DNA of 64,000 nucleotides. It comes from JAAYYY01 sp964602995 (GTDB lineage Bacteria; Chloroflexota; Anaerolineae; Promineifilales; Promineifilaceae). The notes under the pieces were generated by a model, which was given only the letters and a program-made list of their open reading frames with translations, searched no databases and had not been told where the DNA came from. Numbering within the stretch: the first letter of the stretch is position 1; the number at the start of each line of letters is the position of its first letter. A program made the translations under genes and the position numbers. Of this stretch, positions 17,109-24,681 are shown in pieces. The stretch covers positions 1 through 64,000 of the forward strand of contig CAZRTM010000001.1 in NCBI GenBank assembly GCA_964602995.1. The letters are read 5' to 3'.

Positions 17109-17789
17109 ATGCGACTTCTGAGCCGGCTCTATGCCTTCATGTATTGGGCGCGACGGCGCCCGCTGCTGGGCCTGTCGGTCAGCGCCTGGCTGGTGTTGCT
17201 GCCCCTTTTCATCTTCTTCGCCGGCGTGCTGCTACGTTGGCCGCAGCCCTGGAAGCTGGTGTGGTTAGGCGTGGCGTTGTTTCTGGTGCTGGCCTTCGCG
17301 CTCGCCGGTCGCGCCGGTTATAAGCGGTTTGTCGGCGATCCACAGGTCGATCTGGACGATGAATTTGCGGCCCCGGCCGATGAACAGCGGGTACCCCTGC
17401 GTGCCACCGGCATTTTCAGCGTGCAGAATTTTGAGAATTATGTGGTGGAGCACCCGGCCGAATATTGGCGGGTGCCGCTGGGGCAACATGTGGTAATGGT
17501 GCAAAATGGCCCCGACAGCTTTCTGTACCAGATCATCGAGCCTCAGCACATCCGGGAGGTACAGCCCGGCTATCTGATCTTCGGCCGCGAACCGCAGACG
17601 GCCCTGGCGCTGCGCTTCACCGTCAGTTGGGGGCCAGAATTCGCCGAGGAACCGCGCTTCTATGAGTTAAACGACGCACCCCTGCGCAAGGAAGCGACAG
17701 AGGAACGGGTCGTTTACTTCACCTTCGACCATGATGCCGACCGTTACGCCGTCTGGCGCAGCCTCCTCCAGAGCAGGAACAGCGGCTGA
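17109..17789 (+). CDS. Two-TM membrane protein of unknown function
   Basis: 226 residues. The N-terminus has basic residues (RLLSRLYAFMYWARRRP) then two membrane segments at about 22-45 and 50-68, followed by a soluble domain of about 155 residues rich in beta-strand patterns (YWRVPLGQHVVMVQNGPDSFLYQII, PGYLIFGREPQTALALRFTVSWG). I do not recognise a family. It follows the inositol-phosphatase-like gene by 24 bases, which suggests one transcript, and converges on the M1 peptidase gene with 9 bases between stops. Confidence 0.7.
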   Translation: MRLLSRLYAFMYWARRRPLLGLSVSAWLVLLPLFIFFAGVLLRWPQPWKLVWLGVALFLVLAFALAGRAGYKRFVGDPQVDLDDEFAAPADEQRVPLRATGIFSVQNFENYVVEHPAEYWRVPLGQHVVMVQNGPDSFLYQIIEPQHIREVQPGYLIFGREPQTALALRFTVSWGPEFAEEPRFYELNDAPLRKEATEERVVYFTFDHDADRYAVWRSLLQSRNSG

Positions 17790-17798
17790 CGGCTGACG

Positions 17799-19346
17799 CT
17801 AGGGCGCAGACGGCTGTGATAGCCACTGGCTGAGGATGTCATCCAGCTCATAGCCAGCCGCCTCTTCCATGGCCGTCTCAAAGGCCTCCTGGCCTGCCAC
17901 CTCTCCACCGTGGCGCGTGATGTACGTGCGCCATCCCTCAAAGAACGCCTCGTCGCCCATTTCCTGGTGCAAGGCATGCATCAATAAAGCGCCTCGCTGG
18001 TAGCTATCGAAGCTCAGAAGGCGCTCGGGGGGCGGTTGATCCAATGGGTAATCACGGCCTTTTTCCGCAACCTCGGTCCTGATTTCATCAACCAAACGCT
18101 CCAGCTCAGCCGGGTTGTTGCGTGAGAGCCACAACACTTCCATATAAGTGGCAAGCCCCTCTTTGAGCCAGGTATCGCCCCAGTTGTCAAGGCCCACCCA
18201 GTTGCCAACCCAGGAGTGGGTCATCTCGTGCACAACGGTTCGCTCGTCCAGCATCTGGAAGGAGAGCAACGTCATCGTCTGCATCTCCATCGAAATACCC
18301 AGAGCATAGTAGCTGGCCTGCCCATAACTGTCATAGGGATAAGGCCCCAACAGCTCGCTCATCCAGTCGATGGCCTCGCCGGTAATCTCCACAGCGTCCA
18401 GATACTCTTCTTCCAGCTCGGGGAAGTAGTAGAAAACGAGCGGGATACCGTTGGGTGATGTATCTTCCACGCGCAGGTAATGGCCTCCGGCGGCCAGCGC
18501 CAGATAAGTGGCCATTGGATAATCATGTTCCCAGACAAACGTCGCCGCGTCGCTGCCATCAGGCATGTTACTCAGCCGGCTGCTGACCAGCTGCCCGTTG
18601 GAAATGGCAGCAATGCCGAGTGGAACTGTCAGTTGGATGCGGAACGTCGCTCTGTCCCTGGGGTGGTCGTTGGCGGGGAACCAGTAACGGGCGCCGTCCG
18701 GTTCGGACAAAGTGTAGAATTGACTGTTGCCAAACGTAATACCCAGGTAGTCCGCATAGTGGATATATGGAGAAGCGACCTGCTCTGGCGCCCCGGCATA
18801 GCTCACCGCGACGGTGAACGGCGTCCCTTCCTGCAAGAGCGGCTCTGGAAGCTCAACCCACAGCTTTCCTTCTTCGCGGCGGAACGTGGCCGGCAGATCA
18901 TTGACAACTAGCTGGCTGATCTCAAAGCCAATAAAGTCAAACGATACCTGCCCCAGATTAGGCATCGTGGTCATTGCTTCAATCGTGGTCGTGCCCGTTA
19001 TTTGCCTCGCCTGCGGATCTATCGCCAGGTCCAGGTCATAATGCTGGACGTCATATCCGGTGTTGCCCAGCTCCGGCGTGAGCGGGTCGCCAAGGGAGGG
19101 ACTGCCTGACAGCAATGCCAACGTTGGCGACGGCTCCGGAGACGGGGTAACAGGAACCGCGGTGGCCACCGGAACTGTCGGCTGCATGGTGGCCTGAGCA
19201 GGGCCGTCGCCGTTGAGCGGCGCCGTGGCCGCTACTTCCGGGGCAACGTCGCCGCCGGAAAGCAAGCCGGAACCGCGCAGCGCGCTGCACCCTGCCAGCA
19301 ACAGCGCAACCGCCATTGCCAGAAGCAGGAACAGGAACGATTTCAT
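17799..19346 (-). CDS. M1-family zinc aminopeptidase, predicted lipoprotein
   Basis: 515 residues from the ATG at 19346; the frame extends upstream but MKSFLFLLLAMAVALLLAGC is a complete lipoprotein signal with Cys20 as the lipidated residue. After a Thr/Pro-rich linker (30-80) comes the M1 beta-saddle domain (YDLDLAIDPQARQITGTTTI) and the catalytic domain with HEMTHSWVGNW, followed 18 residues after the motif by the third zinc ligand Glu in WLKEGLATYME. The GAMEN-type exopeptidase loop is altered to GISMEMQTM. YQRGALLMHALHQEMGDEAFFEGWRTY is the usual downstream helix pair. It is expected to be membrane-anchored outside the cell and to degrade peptides. Confidence 0.9.
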   Translation of the reverse strand: MKSFLFLLLAMAVALLLAGCSALRGSGLLSGGDVAPEVAATAPLNGDGPAQATMQPTVPVATAVPVTPSPEPSPTLALLSGSPSLGDPLTPELGNTGYDVQHYDLDLAIDPQARQITGTTTIEAMTTMPNLGQVSFDFIGFEISQLVVNDLPATFRREEGKLWVELPEPLLQEGTPFTVAVSYAGAPEQVASPYIHYADYLGITFGNSQFYTLSEPDGARYWFPANDHPRDRATFRIQLTVPLGIAAISNGQLVSSRLSNMPDGSDAATFVWEHDYPMATYLALAAGGHYLRVEDTSPNGIPLVFYYFPELEEEYLDAVEITGEAIDWMSELLGPYPYDSYGQASYYALGISMEMQTMTLLSFQMLDERTVVHEMTHSWVGNWVGLDNWGDTWLKEGLATYMEVLWLSRNNPAELERLVDEIRTEVAEKGRDYPLDQPPPERLLSFDSYQRGALLMHALHQEMGDEAFFEGWRTYITRHGGEVAGQEAFETAMEEAAGYELDDILSQWLSQPSAP

Positions 19347-19527
19347 GAGAGAATCAGTTGAGAAGGCACGAGGAGGGCCCGCCACCTTTGGCTGATGCCA
19401 ATTCCGGGCAGCGGGCCGTGTGCCCTTTATCGATGGTTGCATTCTTGCCTCGTTATTTGCATACTTCAAGAGTGGGCCGTGGTGATCGCCCCTCTTGTAG
19501 TGTGATCTGTATACCAGGAGTCGGATT

Positions 19528-20748
19528 TTGTCCACTAAACCAACCCTACGCCTGCTCGATTTCCAACCTGTCATTTATCAAGGGCAGCAACTCTGGCTGT
19601 TACGCGATCCCATGCAATTATCAGAGCAGCAACTGTTCTTGCCAACGCCGCTGGCAATCATGCTATCCTTGATGGATGGTACGCGCGACCTGCAGCAGTT
19701 GCACCGCGACTTCTGTATTGAGGTAGGAGAGCTGGTTCCTTTTGAGGTGGTCCAGGAAACAATAGACGCGCTCGACAGCGCCTACCTGTTGGACAACGAA
19801 CGGTCACGACAGGCGATGCAGCGAGAGCTGGCCGCATTTCGCAGCCAGCCTCATCGCCCACCGGCCCTCGCCGGCCTCGGCTATCCCGGCAATCCGCGCG
19901 AGTTGTCCCAATTTCTCGAATCCTATAGCGACGGCCATGTAAACGGCCATCAGGAGTGGCGCGGCCGGGCCATTGTCTCTCCGCACATCGATTACCAGCG
20001 AGGCGGTCCCGTCTATGCCCAGGTATGGCAACAGGCCGCGGGGGCTGTCGCCGCAGCCGATCTTGTCCTCATATTCGGCACCGACCATAACGGCGGGCTG
20101 GGCACAGTGACCCTCACCCAGCAACCATACGCCACCCCCTACGGCACACTGCCGGCCGAGCCGGAGCTTGTCAATAAATTGGCCGCCGCTCTCGGCCCAG
20201 AGAAGGCGTTTGAGCTGGAGCTGAACCACCGTGAAGAGCACTCCATCGAGCTTTCCGCCGTCTGGCTCCACCACACCTACCAGCGCCTGGGCCAGGAACC
20301 GGCGCCGATGGTGCCCATCCTTTGTGGCTCCTTCCACCACTTCGTCCACAATGGGCATCACCCGGCCGATGATGAAATGCTGAACGCCTTTGTACGTACG
20401 CTGCAAGAAGAGACAGCCGGTCGCAATGTGCTGGCGGTCGCTTCAGTCGATCTGGCGCACGTGGGCCCCAACTTCGGCGACCCCTTCCCCATCGACAGCC
20501 AACGGCAGGAGATGTTAACCAGCAGTGACCGTCGTCTGGTTGCGGCCATCAACAAAGGCGACCACGCCGCTTTCTATAAAGAGATTGCCAGCGTTGGCGA
20601 CGGCAACCGCATCTGCGGCTTCTCCTCCCTTTACCTGATGTTGCGCTATCTGGATGGGGCGCAAGGCGTCGAAGTCGCCTACCAGCACTGCCCGGCTGAC
20701 GAAAACGACACCTCTTTTGTTTCTATCTGCGGGCTGCTACTAGAGTAA
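19528..20748 (+). CDS. MEMO1-like protein (AmmeMemoRadiSam system B family) with N-terminal extension
   Basis: 406 residues; TTG start at 19528 supported by AGGAGT at 19517-19522. Residues 1-95 form a helical domain (PMQLSEQQLFLPTPLAIMLSLMDGTRDLQQL) resembling PqqD or a winged-helix. Residues 110-406 are the MEMO domain, related to LigB-type extradiol dioxygenases: VSPHIDYQRGG (His153), FGTDHNGG (His187), NHREEHSIE, VASVDLAHVGPNF and ICGFSSLY supply the conserved His/Asp/Cys set. The usual partners, AmmeR-type AMMECR1 and a radical SAM protein, are not in the window. Molecular activity of bacterial members is unsettled. Confidence 0.88.
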   Translation: MSTKPTLRLLDFQPVIYQGQQLWLLRDPMQLSEQQLFLPTPLAIMLSLMDGTRDLQQLHRDFCIEVGELVPFEVVQETIDALDSAYLLDNERSRQAMQRELAAFRSQPHRPPALAGLGYPGNPRELSQFLESYSDGHVNGHQEWRGRAIVSPHIDYQRGGPVYAQVWQQAAGAVAAADLVLIFGTDHNGGLGTVTLTQQPYATPYGTLPAEPELVNKLAAALGPEKAFELELNHREEHSIELSAVWLHHTYQRLGQEPAPMVPILCGSFHHFVHNGHHPADDEMLNAFVRTLQEETAGRNVLAVASVDLAHVGPNFGDPFPIDSQRQEMLTSSDRRLVAAINKGDHAAFYKEIASVGDGNRICGFSSLYLMLRYLDGAQGVEVAYQHCPADENDTSFVSICGLLLE

Positions 20749-20776
20749 GGCCGGCTCCCGCCAATCTGGAGTTGTC

Positions 20777-20911
20777 ATGATGAATTCGCATCAAAAGAAA
20801 CTCGTTCTCCTCGTGCTGGCCCTCTTGCTGGTGGGAGGCGTCGTCATCGCCATACTCTACAGCCGGCAACGGCTCTTCACGCGCACCGAACCTATCGTTC
20901 TGGCTTCCTGA
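20777..20911 (+). CDS. 44-residue single-TM microprotein
   Basis: ATG at 20777 preceded by GGAG (20768-20771); ends TGA at 20909-20911. The product begins MMNSHQKK, then a hydrophobic segment LVLLVLALLLVGGVVIAILY, then SRQRLFTRTEPIVLAS. By the positive-inside rule (HQKK before, SRQR after) the topology is ambiguous. It fills the space between the MEMO gene and the convergent deacylase gene (6 bases to its stop). No family is recognised. The hydrophobic core and ribosome-binding site argue that it is real. Confidence 0.55.
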   Translation: MMNSHQKKLVLLVLALLLVGGVVIAILYSRQRLFTRTEPIVLAS

Positions 20912-20917
20912 ACGCGG

Positions 20918-21421
20918 TCACGGCTCTTCGCTCAGGGCAACCACTTCTGCGTTCAACACGCGCTGCATCTCGGCAACCCGCAAGTGAATTAGGGCGTTAA
21001 TGGCGCCACCACCCGCATAAACTTCGTCTTCGTCTATCACACCCTCGTCCAGTAATGTCTGCAACGACTGCCGGTGCCCGAATGGAGGCACCGTACCTAC
21101 TGCATAACCGGTCAGCTCCCTGACCTGCGCCGGTTGCGCTATGCGCACCTGTCGCCGCGAGACGCCCAGGTAATCCGCCAACTTCTTATAAGAGATGCGC
21201 GAAAGGCCGTTGGCGACGACAAGCACCGGGCGCAGGTCGTCCGCTCCTTCCTTCACCACAAATAGAACCGACTTCAAAATTTGCGACGGGTGAACGCCGA
21301 CGGCGCTGGCTGCCGCTTCAACTGTTGGCGTCTCATCTTCCAGAAAGACAATTTCTGCTGCTATCCCCCGCTCTTCAATAAATTGCGCAAGATCGGTTGC
21401 GCCCATCACTTCAGCTTCCAT
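20918..21421 (-). CDS. YbaK/ProX-type aminoacyl-tRNA deacylase
   Basis: 167 residues from ATG 21421, which has AAGGGA just upstream; in-frame alternatives are ATG 21433 and GTG 21460. The fold features of the YbaK/EbsC domain are clear: TPTVEAAASAVGVHPSQILKSVLF, then VLVVANGLSRISYKKLADYLG with the conserved Lys, and TGYAVGTVPPFGHRQSLQTLLDE with the GxxPPxG loop. Family members hydrolyse mischarged tRNA such as Cys-tRNA-Pro or Ala-tRNA-Pro in trans; specificity cannot be read. It is cytoplasmic. It diverges from the carboxylase gene at 21515. Confidence 0.88.
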   Translation of the reverse strand: MEAEVMGATDLAQFIEERGIAAEIVFLEDETPTVEAAASAVGVHPSQILKSVLFVVKEGADDLRPVLVVANGLSRISYKKLADYLGVSRRQVRIAQPAQVRELTGYAVGTVPPFGHRQSLQTLLDEGVIDEDEVYAGGGAINALIHLRVAEMQRVLNAEVVALSEEP

Positions 21422-21514
21422 TTTTCCCTTCATCCGCTTAACGATTGGAGATTCTGGCACAGATCGGGCATAATTTTACCGTCCAAACTCCATAAGCGCG
21501 AAAAGGCCAGATCA

Positions 21515-23134
21515 ATGACCCGACTCATCAGCCACCTCGATAGCAACAGCCGCGAGTATCAGGAAAACTTCCGCCACAACAAGGCGCTGGCAGAGCAACT
21601 CCACGAACGGCAGCAGGCCGCCGCCTTCCAACGCTCTGAGCGCAACGTGGAACGGCAACGCCGCCGCGGCAAATTACTGGTGCGCGAGCGCATCGAAGCC
21701 ATTTTGGACGATGACAGCCCCTTCCTGGAACTATCTCCCCTGGCGGCCTGGGAAATGTACGATGGGGAGGCGCCGGGTGCGGGCATCGTCACCGGCATCG
21801 GCCGCGTGGCCGGCGAAGAGCTGATGATTATCGCCAACGACCCCACCGTAAAAGGCGGCACGTACTTCCCCGAAACGATCAAAAAGCACGTGCGGGCGCA
21901 ATACATCGCCGAAGAAAACCGGCTGCCGTGCGTCTATCTGGTCGATTCCGGCGGCGCATTCCTGCACCTGCAGGCAGACGTGTTCCCCGACCGCGAGCAT
22001 TTCGGGCGCATTTTCTTCAACATGGCGCGCATGTCGGGCAAGGGAATCCCGCAGATAGCCGCCGTCCTCGGCTCCTGCACCGCTGGCGGCGCCTATATCC
22101 CGGCTATGGCCGACGAGACCATAATTGTCGAGGGCAATGGCACCATCTTCCTCGGTGGGCCGCCCCTGGTGAAAGCAGCAACGGGCGAGGAAGTCACCGC
22201 CGAAGAGCTGGGCGGGGCAGACGTGCACACGCGGCTCAGCGGCGTGGCCGACCATTTCGCGCCTGACGAACAGAGCGCCCTGGAACGGGTCCGCGACATC
22301 GCCTCGCACCTCAATCGCCGTTCGCGGATGAACGTCACTCTCCAGGAGCCAGAGGAACCGGCTTACGATCCGGAAGAGCTATATGGCGTGATTCCCGCCG
22401 ACCCGCGCGTCAGCTACGACGTGCGCGAAGTGATTGCGCGACTGGTAGACGGTTCCCGCCTCAGCGAATTCAAAGCGCGCTACGGTCCTACTGTCGTCTG
22501 TGGCTTTGCCCACATCATGGGTATCCCGGTGGGCATTGTGGCCAACAACGGCCTTTTGTTTAGCGAATCAGCGCTCAAAGCCACCCACTTTATCCAGCTC
22601 TGCGGGCAACGGGGCACCCCTTTGCTCTTCATGCAAAATATCGCCGGCTTCATGGTCGGCAAAGAGTACGAAAACCGGGGCATCGCTAAAGACGGCGCTA
22701 AGATGGTCATGGCTGTCAGCAACGTCAACGTGCCACGCATCACCCTTTTCCATGGTGTGAGCCACGGCGCAGGAAATTATGGCATGTCAGGACGGGCTTA
22801 TGATCCCCGCTTTCTGTTCACCTGGCCCAACAGCCGCATCAGCGTCATGAGCGGCGAGGCCGCCGCCAACGTGCTGTGGACCGTAGGCCAGGACAGCGTG
22901 TTAAGGGGTCTGGACGACAAGAGCGAGGAAGCCATTGCCGCTGCCGAGAAGGAGTTCAAAGCGCCTGTCCTAAACCAGTACGAAGAAGAGAGCGACCCCT
23001 ATTTTGCCACGGCTCGTCTCTGGGATGACGGCATTCTGGACCCGGCGCAGACACGAACAGCGCTGGCCCTGGCCTTCGCCACTGCCGTCAAGGCTCCATT
23101 CCCCGACGGCCGCTACGGCACCTTCCGCATGTGA
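21515..23134 (+). CDS. mccB: Methylcrotonyl-CoA carboxylase beta (carboxyltransferase) subunit
   Basis: 539 residues from ATG 21515 with AAAAGG upstream; the longer frame to 21281 overlaps the divergent gene and is not coding. It is an acyl-CoA carboxylase carboxyltransferase with both crotonase-like halves: GAGIVTGIGRVAGEELMIIA, NDPTVKGGTYFPETIKKH, CVYLVDSGGAFLHLQADVFP, LGSCTAGGAYIPAMADETII and FLGGPPLVKAATGEEV match MCC beta better than propionyl-CoA carboxylase beta. The C-half has GHGAGNYGMSGRAYDPRFLF-like sequence. It transfers CO2 from biotin to 3-methylcrotonyl-CoA in leucine degradation. The biotin-carrying alpha subunit is not adjacent, which is unusual. It may instead be a geranyl-CoA or broader acyl-CoA enzyme. 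Confidence 0.88.
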   Translation: MTRLISHLDSNSREYQENFRHNKALAEQLHERQQAAAFQRSERNVERQRRRGKLLVRERIEAILDDDSPFLELSPLAAWEMYDGEAPGAGIVTGIGRVAGEELMIIANDPTVKGGTYFPETIKKHVRAQYIAEENRLPCVYLVDSGGAFLHLQADVFPDREHFGRIFFNMARMSGKGIPQIAAVLGSCTAGGAYIPAMADETIIVEGNGTIFLGGPPLVKAATGEEVTAEELGGADVHTRLSGVADHFAPDEQSALERVRDIASHLNRRSRMNVTLQEPEEPAYDPEELYGVIPADPRVSYDVREVIARLVDGSRLSEFKARYGPTVVCGFAHIMGIPVGIVANNGLLFSESALKATHFIQLCGQRGTPLLFMQNIAGFMVGKEYENRGIAKDGAKMVMAVSNVNVPRITLFHGVSHGAGNYGMSGRAYDPRFLFTWPNSRISVMSGEAAANVLWTVGQDSVLRGLDDKSEEAIAAAEKEFKAPVLNQYEEESDPYFATARLWDDGILDPAQTRTALALAFATAVKAPFPDGRYGTFRM

Positions 23135-23153
23135 GACTCAGGAGACCTTTGCC

Positions 23154-24236
23154 ATGGCCAGTATGCAAAAATATAGCAGTGACGAGGTCACCATACGACC
23201 CGTGCGCCCTGAAGATGCTCCCGCGCTCTATGAAGCGGAGCGGCATCCCGAGGTAGCCGATACGGCCATGCTCCTGCCCGCCCTTGAAATCAACCAGGTG
23301 GCAGAGCAGGTAAATGCCAACAAACCGGGCCGCCATTACCTGGTTGCCGAAGTGGATGGACGCGCTGTTGGCTCTGTCACGCTGGACCAATCCCAGAGGC
23401 CGCGCCTGATGCACAGCGGATGGCTGGGACTGCTGGTGCACCGGGATTACTGGGGACGGGGTATAGGCACCCTACTGACGGAGGCTATTCTGAACGTGGC
23501 CGATAACTGGCTTAATCTGCAACGAGTTGCGCTGGGTGTCTTTGCACACAACACGGTCGCCAGGCGCCTCTACGAGAACTTTGGCTTTGAAGTAGAGGGG
23601 CGCAATCGCGCCTTTGCCTATGGTCCAACAGGCTGGATCGATAACGTCATGATGTCACGCCTGCGCAACGTGCCCCAACGACGACCACCCACAGCCACAG
23701 GTCAGGACGCCGCCAGACAGCCCACGCGTTTGACCTCATCCAGACGAGAGCCACCCATTATCCGGCCGCCAATGCCGGATGACGTTGAAGATATCTACCG
23801 GCTCTTCAGCCATCCACTGGTAGCGCGTACCACCCTGCAGATGCCTACGCAACAGATTCAGCATACGCAAGAGCGCATAAACAGCAGCCCTCCTGGCCTC
23901 TATCGCTATGTGGCAGAACTGGACGGACGGGCAATCGGCATGGTGGTCCTGCACCATTTTCAGAACCCCCGCCGCCATCACGCCGCCACTCTAGGCATGA
24001 GCGTGCATCCTGATTACTGGAATCGAGGCGTCGGCAGCGCCCTGATGGAAGCGGTCATCGACCTGGCCGACAACTGGCTTAATCTGAAACGGGTGGAGCT
24101 GGAAGTGAATGTCGATAATTCGGCCGGCGTTCGGCTCTATGAGAAGTTCAATTTTGAGGTCGAAGGGACGCTGCGCTACCATACCTACGGCGACGGGCGT
24201 TGGGCCGATAGTTACGCAATGGCCCGGGTTCGTTAG
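23154..24236 (+). CDS. Tandem two-domain GNAT acetyltransferase
   Basis: 360 residues from ATG 23154, eight bases after AGGAGA. Two complete GNAT domains, about 10-165 and 195-358, are joined by a Thr/Pro/Arg-rich linker. Each has the acetyl-CoA pyrophosphate loop: RDYWGRGIGTLLTEAI in the first and PDYWNRGVGSALMEAV in the second, followed by ADNWLNL in both and RLYENFGFEVEG versus RLYEKFNFEVEG. The near identity, visible also at DNA level around 23501-23521 and 24067-24087, indicates a recent internal duplication. The acceptor is unknown; single-domain relatives resemble RimI/PhnO-like acetyltransferases. The candidate selenoprotein gene follows after 21 bases. Confidence 0.87.
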   Translation: MASMQKYSSDEVTIRPVRPEDAPALYEAERHPEVADTAMLLPALEINQVAEQVNANKPGRHYLVAEVDGRAVGSVTLDQSQRPRLMHSGWLGLLVHRDYWGRGIGTLLTEAILNVADNWLNLQRVALGVFAHNTVARRLYENFGFEVEGRNRAFAYGPTGWIDNVMMSRLRNVPQRRPPTATGQDAARQPTRLTSSRREPPIIRPPMPDDVEDIYRLFSHPLVARTTLQMPTQQIQHTQERINSSPPGLYRYVAELDGRAIGMVVLHHFQNPRRHHAATLGMSVHPDYWNRGVGSALMEAVIDLADNWLNLKRVELEVNVDNSAGVRLYEKFNFEVEGTLRYHTYGDGRWADSYAMARVR

Positions 24237-24257
24237 CCACATAAAGGAGTGATGCCC

Positions 24258-24665
24258 ATGCCGCGCCCAATGATGACCACAGTGACAAAACCCCTCCTCC
24301 TCTTTGATGGCCAATGAGGCTTCTGCACCATGACGGCCCGGTGGGTCGAACGGTGGACGAAAGGACGGGTGACGATTGAGCCGTGGCAGGCTCAGCCCCC
24401 GGCGATGCAAGAAGCAGGTCTGACGCCCTCACAAACATCGGCGGTGGTCTGGATCCTGACGCCATCCGGTAAAGTTGCCGGAGGAGCAGCCGCCGTCAAC
24501 GAAGCGCTCAAGTACACGTGGTGGGGCCGCCCGCTGGCCTGGTTCTATCCCCTACCGCTGATCAGGCCGCTGCAAGACGCCATCTACCGCTGGGTAGCCC
24601 GCAACCGCCACCGCTTCCCGGGCGTGACGCCTGCCTGTGAAACAACATTCAACTGCGTGGAGTAG
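24258..24665 (+). CDS. DCC-family (DUF393) thiol oxidoreductase, candidate selenoprotein with in-frame TGA at 24315
   Basis: Read from ATG 24258 (AAGGAG at 24244-24249, spacing 8) through the TGA at 24315-24317 to the TAG at 24663, giving 135 residues. The N-terminus TKPLLLFDGQ-*-GFCTMTARWVER aligns with the family signature FDGxCxFC, so the TGA is residue 20, the first Cys of the redox CxxC motif, with Cys23 as partner. After it the family continues clearly: SAVVWILTPSGKVAGGAAAV and the signature PLIRPLQDAIYRWVARNRHR. Selenocysteine insertion is supported by a SECIS-like hairpin at 24326-24355. Alternatives are a TGC-to-TGA nonsense mutation, a base error, or reinitiation at ATG 24330, which would lack the active site. 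Role: probably thiol-disulfide exchange in the cytoplasm; true substrate unknown. Confidence 0.72.
24326..24355 (+). promoter_or_regulatory. Candidate bacterial SECIS element
   Basis: Inner stem CGGCCC (24334-24339) pairs with GGGTCG (24343-24348), one G-U, around the triloop GGU. Outer stem CACC (24326-24329) pairs with GGTG (24352-24355), separated from the inner stem by an ATGA/AAC internal loop. The loop starts 22 nt after the TGA. Known bacterial SECIS elements lie inside the coding region with G in the first loop positions and about 16-37 nt from UGA; the E. coli fdhF loop also contains GGU. Confidence 0.6.
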
Positions 24666-24681
24666 CACTTTGCCCATTTAC

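Noticed and set aside
19347..19574. N-terminal extension of the M1 peptidase
   Set aside because: A complete lipoprotein signal begins at ATG 19346; the upstream frame runs into the divergent MEMO gene and lacks coding character.
21281..21514. N-terminal extension of the carboxylase subunit
   Set aside because: It overlaps the divergent deacylase gene, has no family similarity, and ATG 21515 has a ribosome-binding site.
24330..24665. Separate 111-codon gene starting at ATG 24330
   Set aside because: It would begin inside the family domain, after the active site, with no ribosome-binding site, while a good one lies before ATG 24258.
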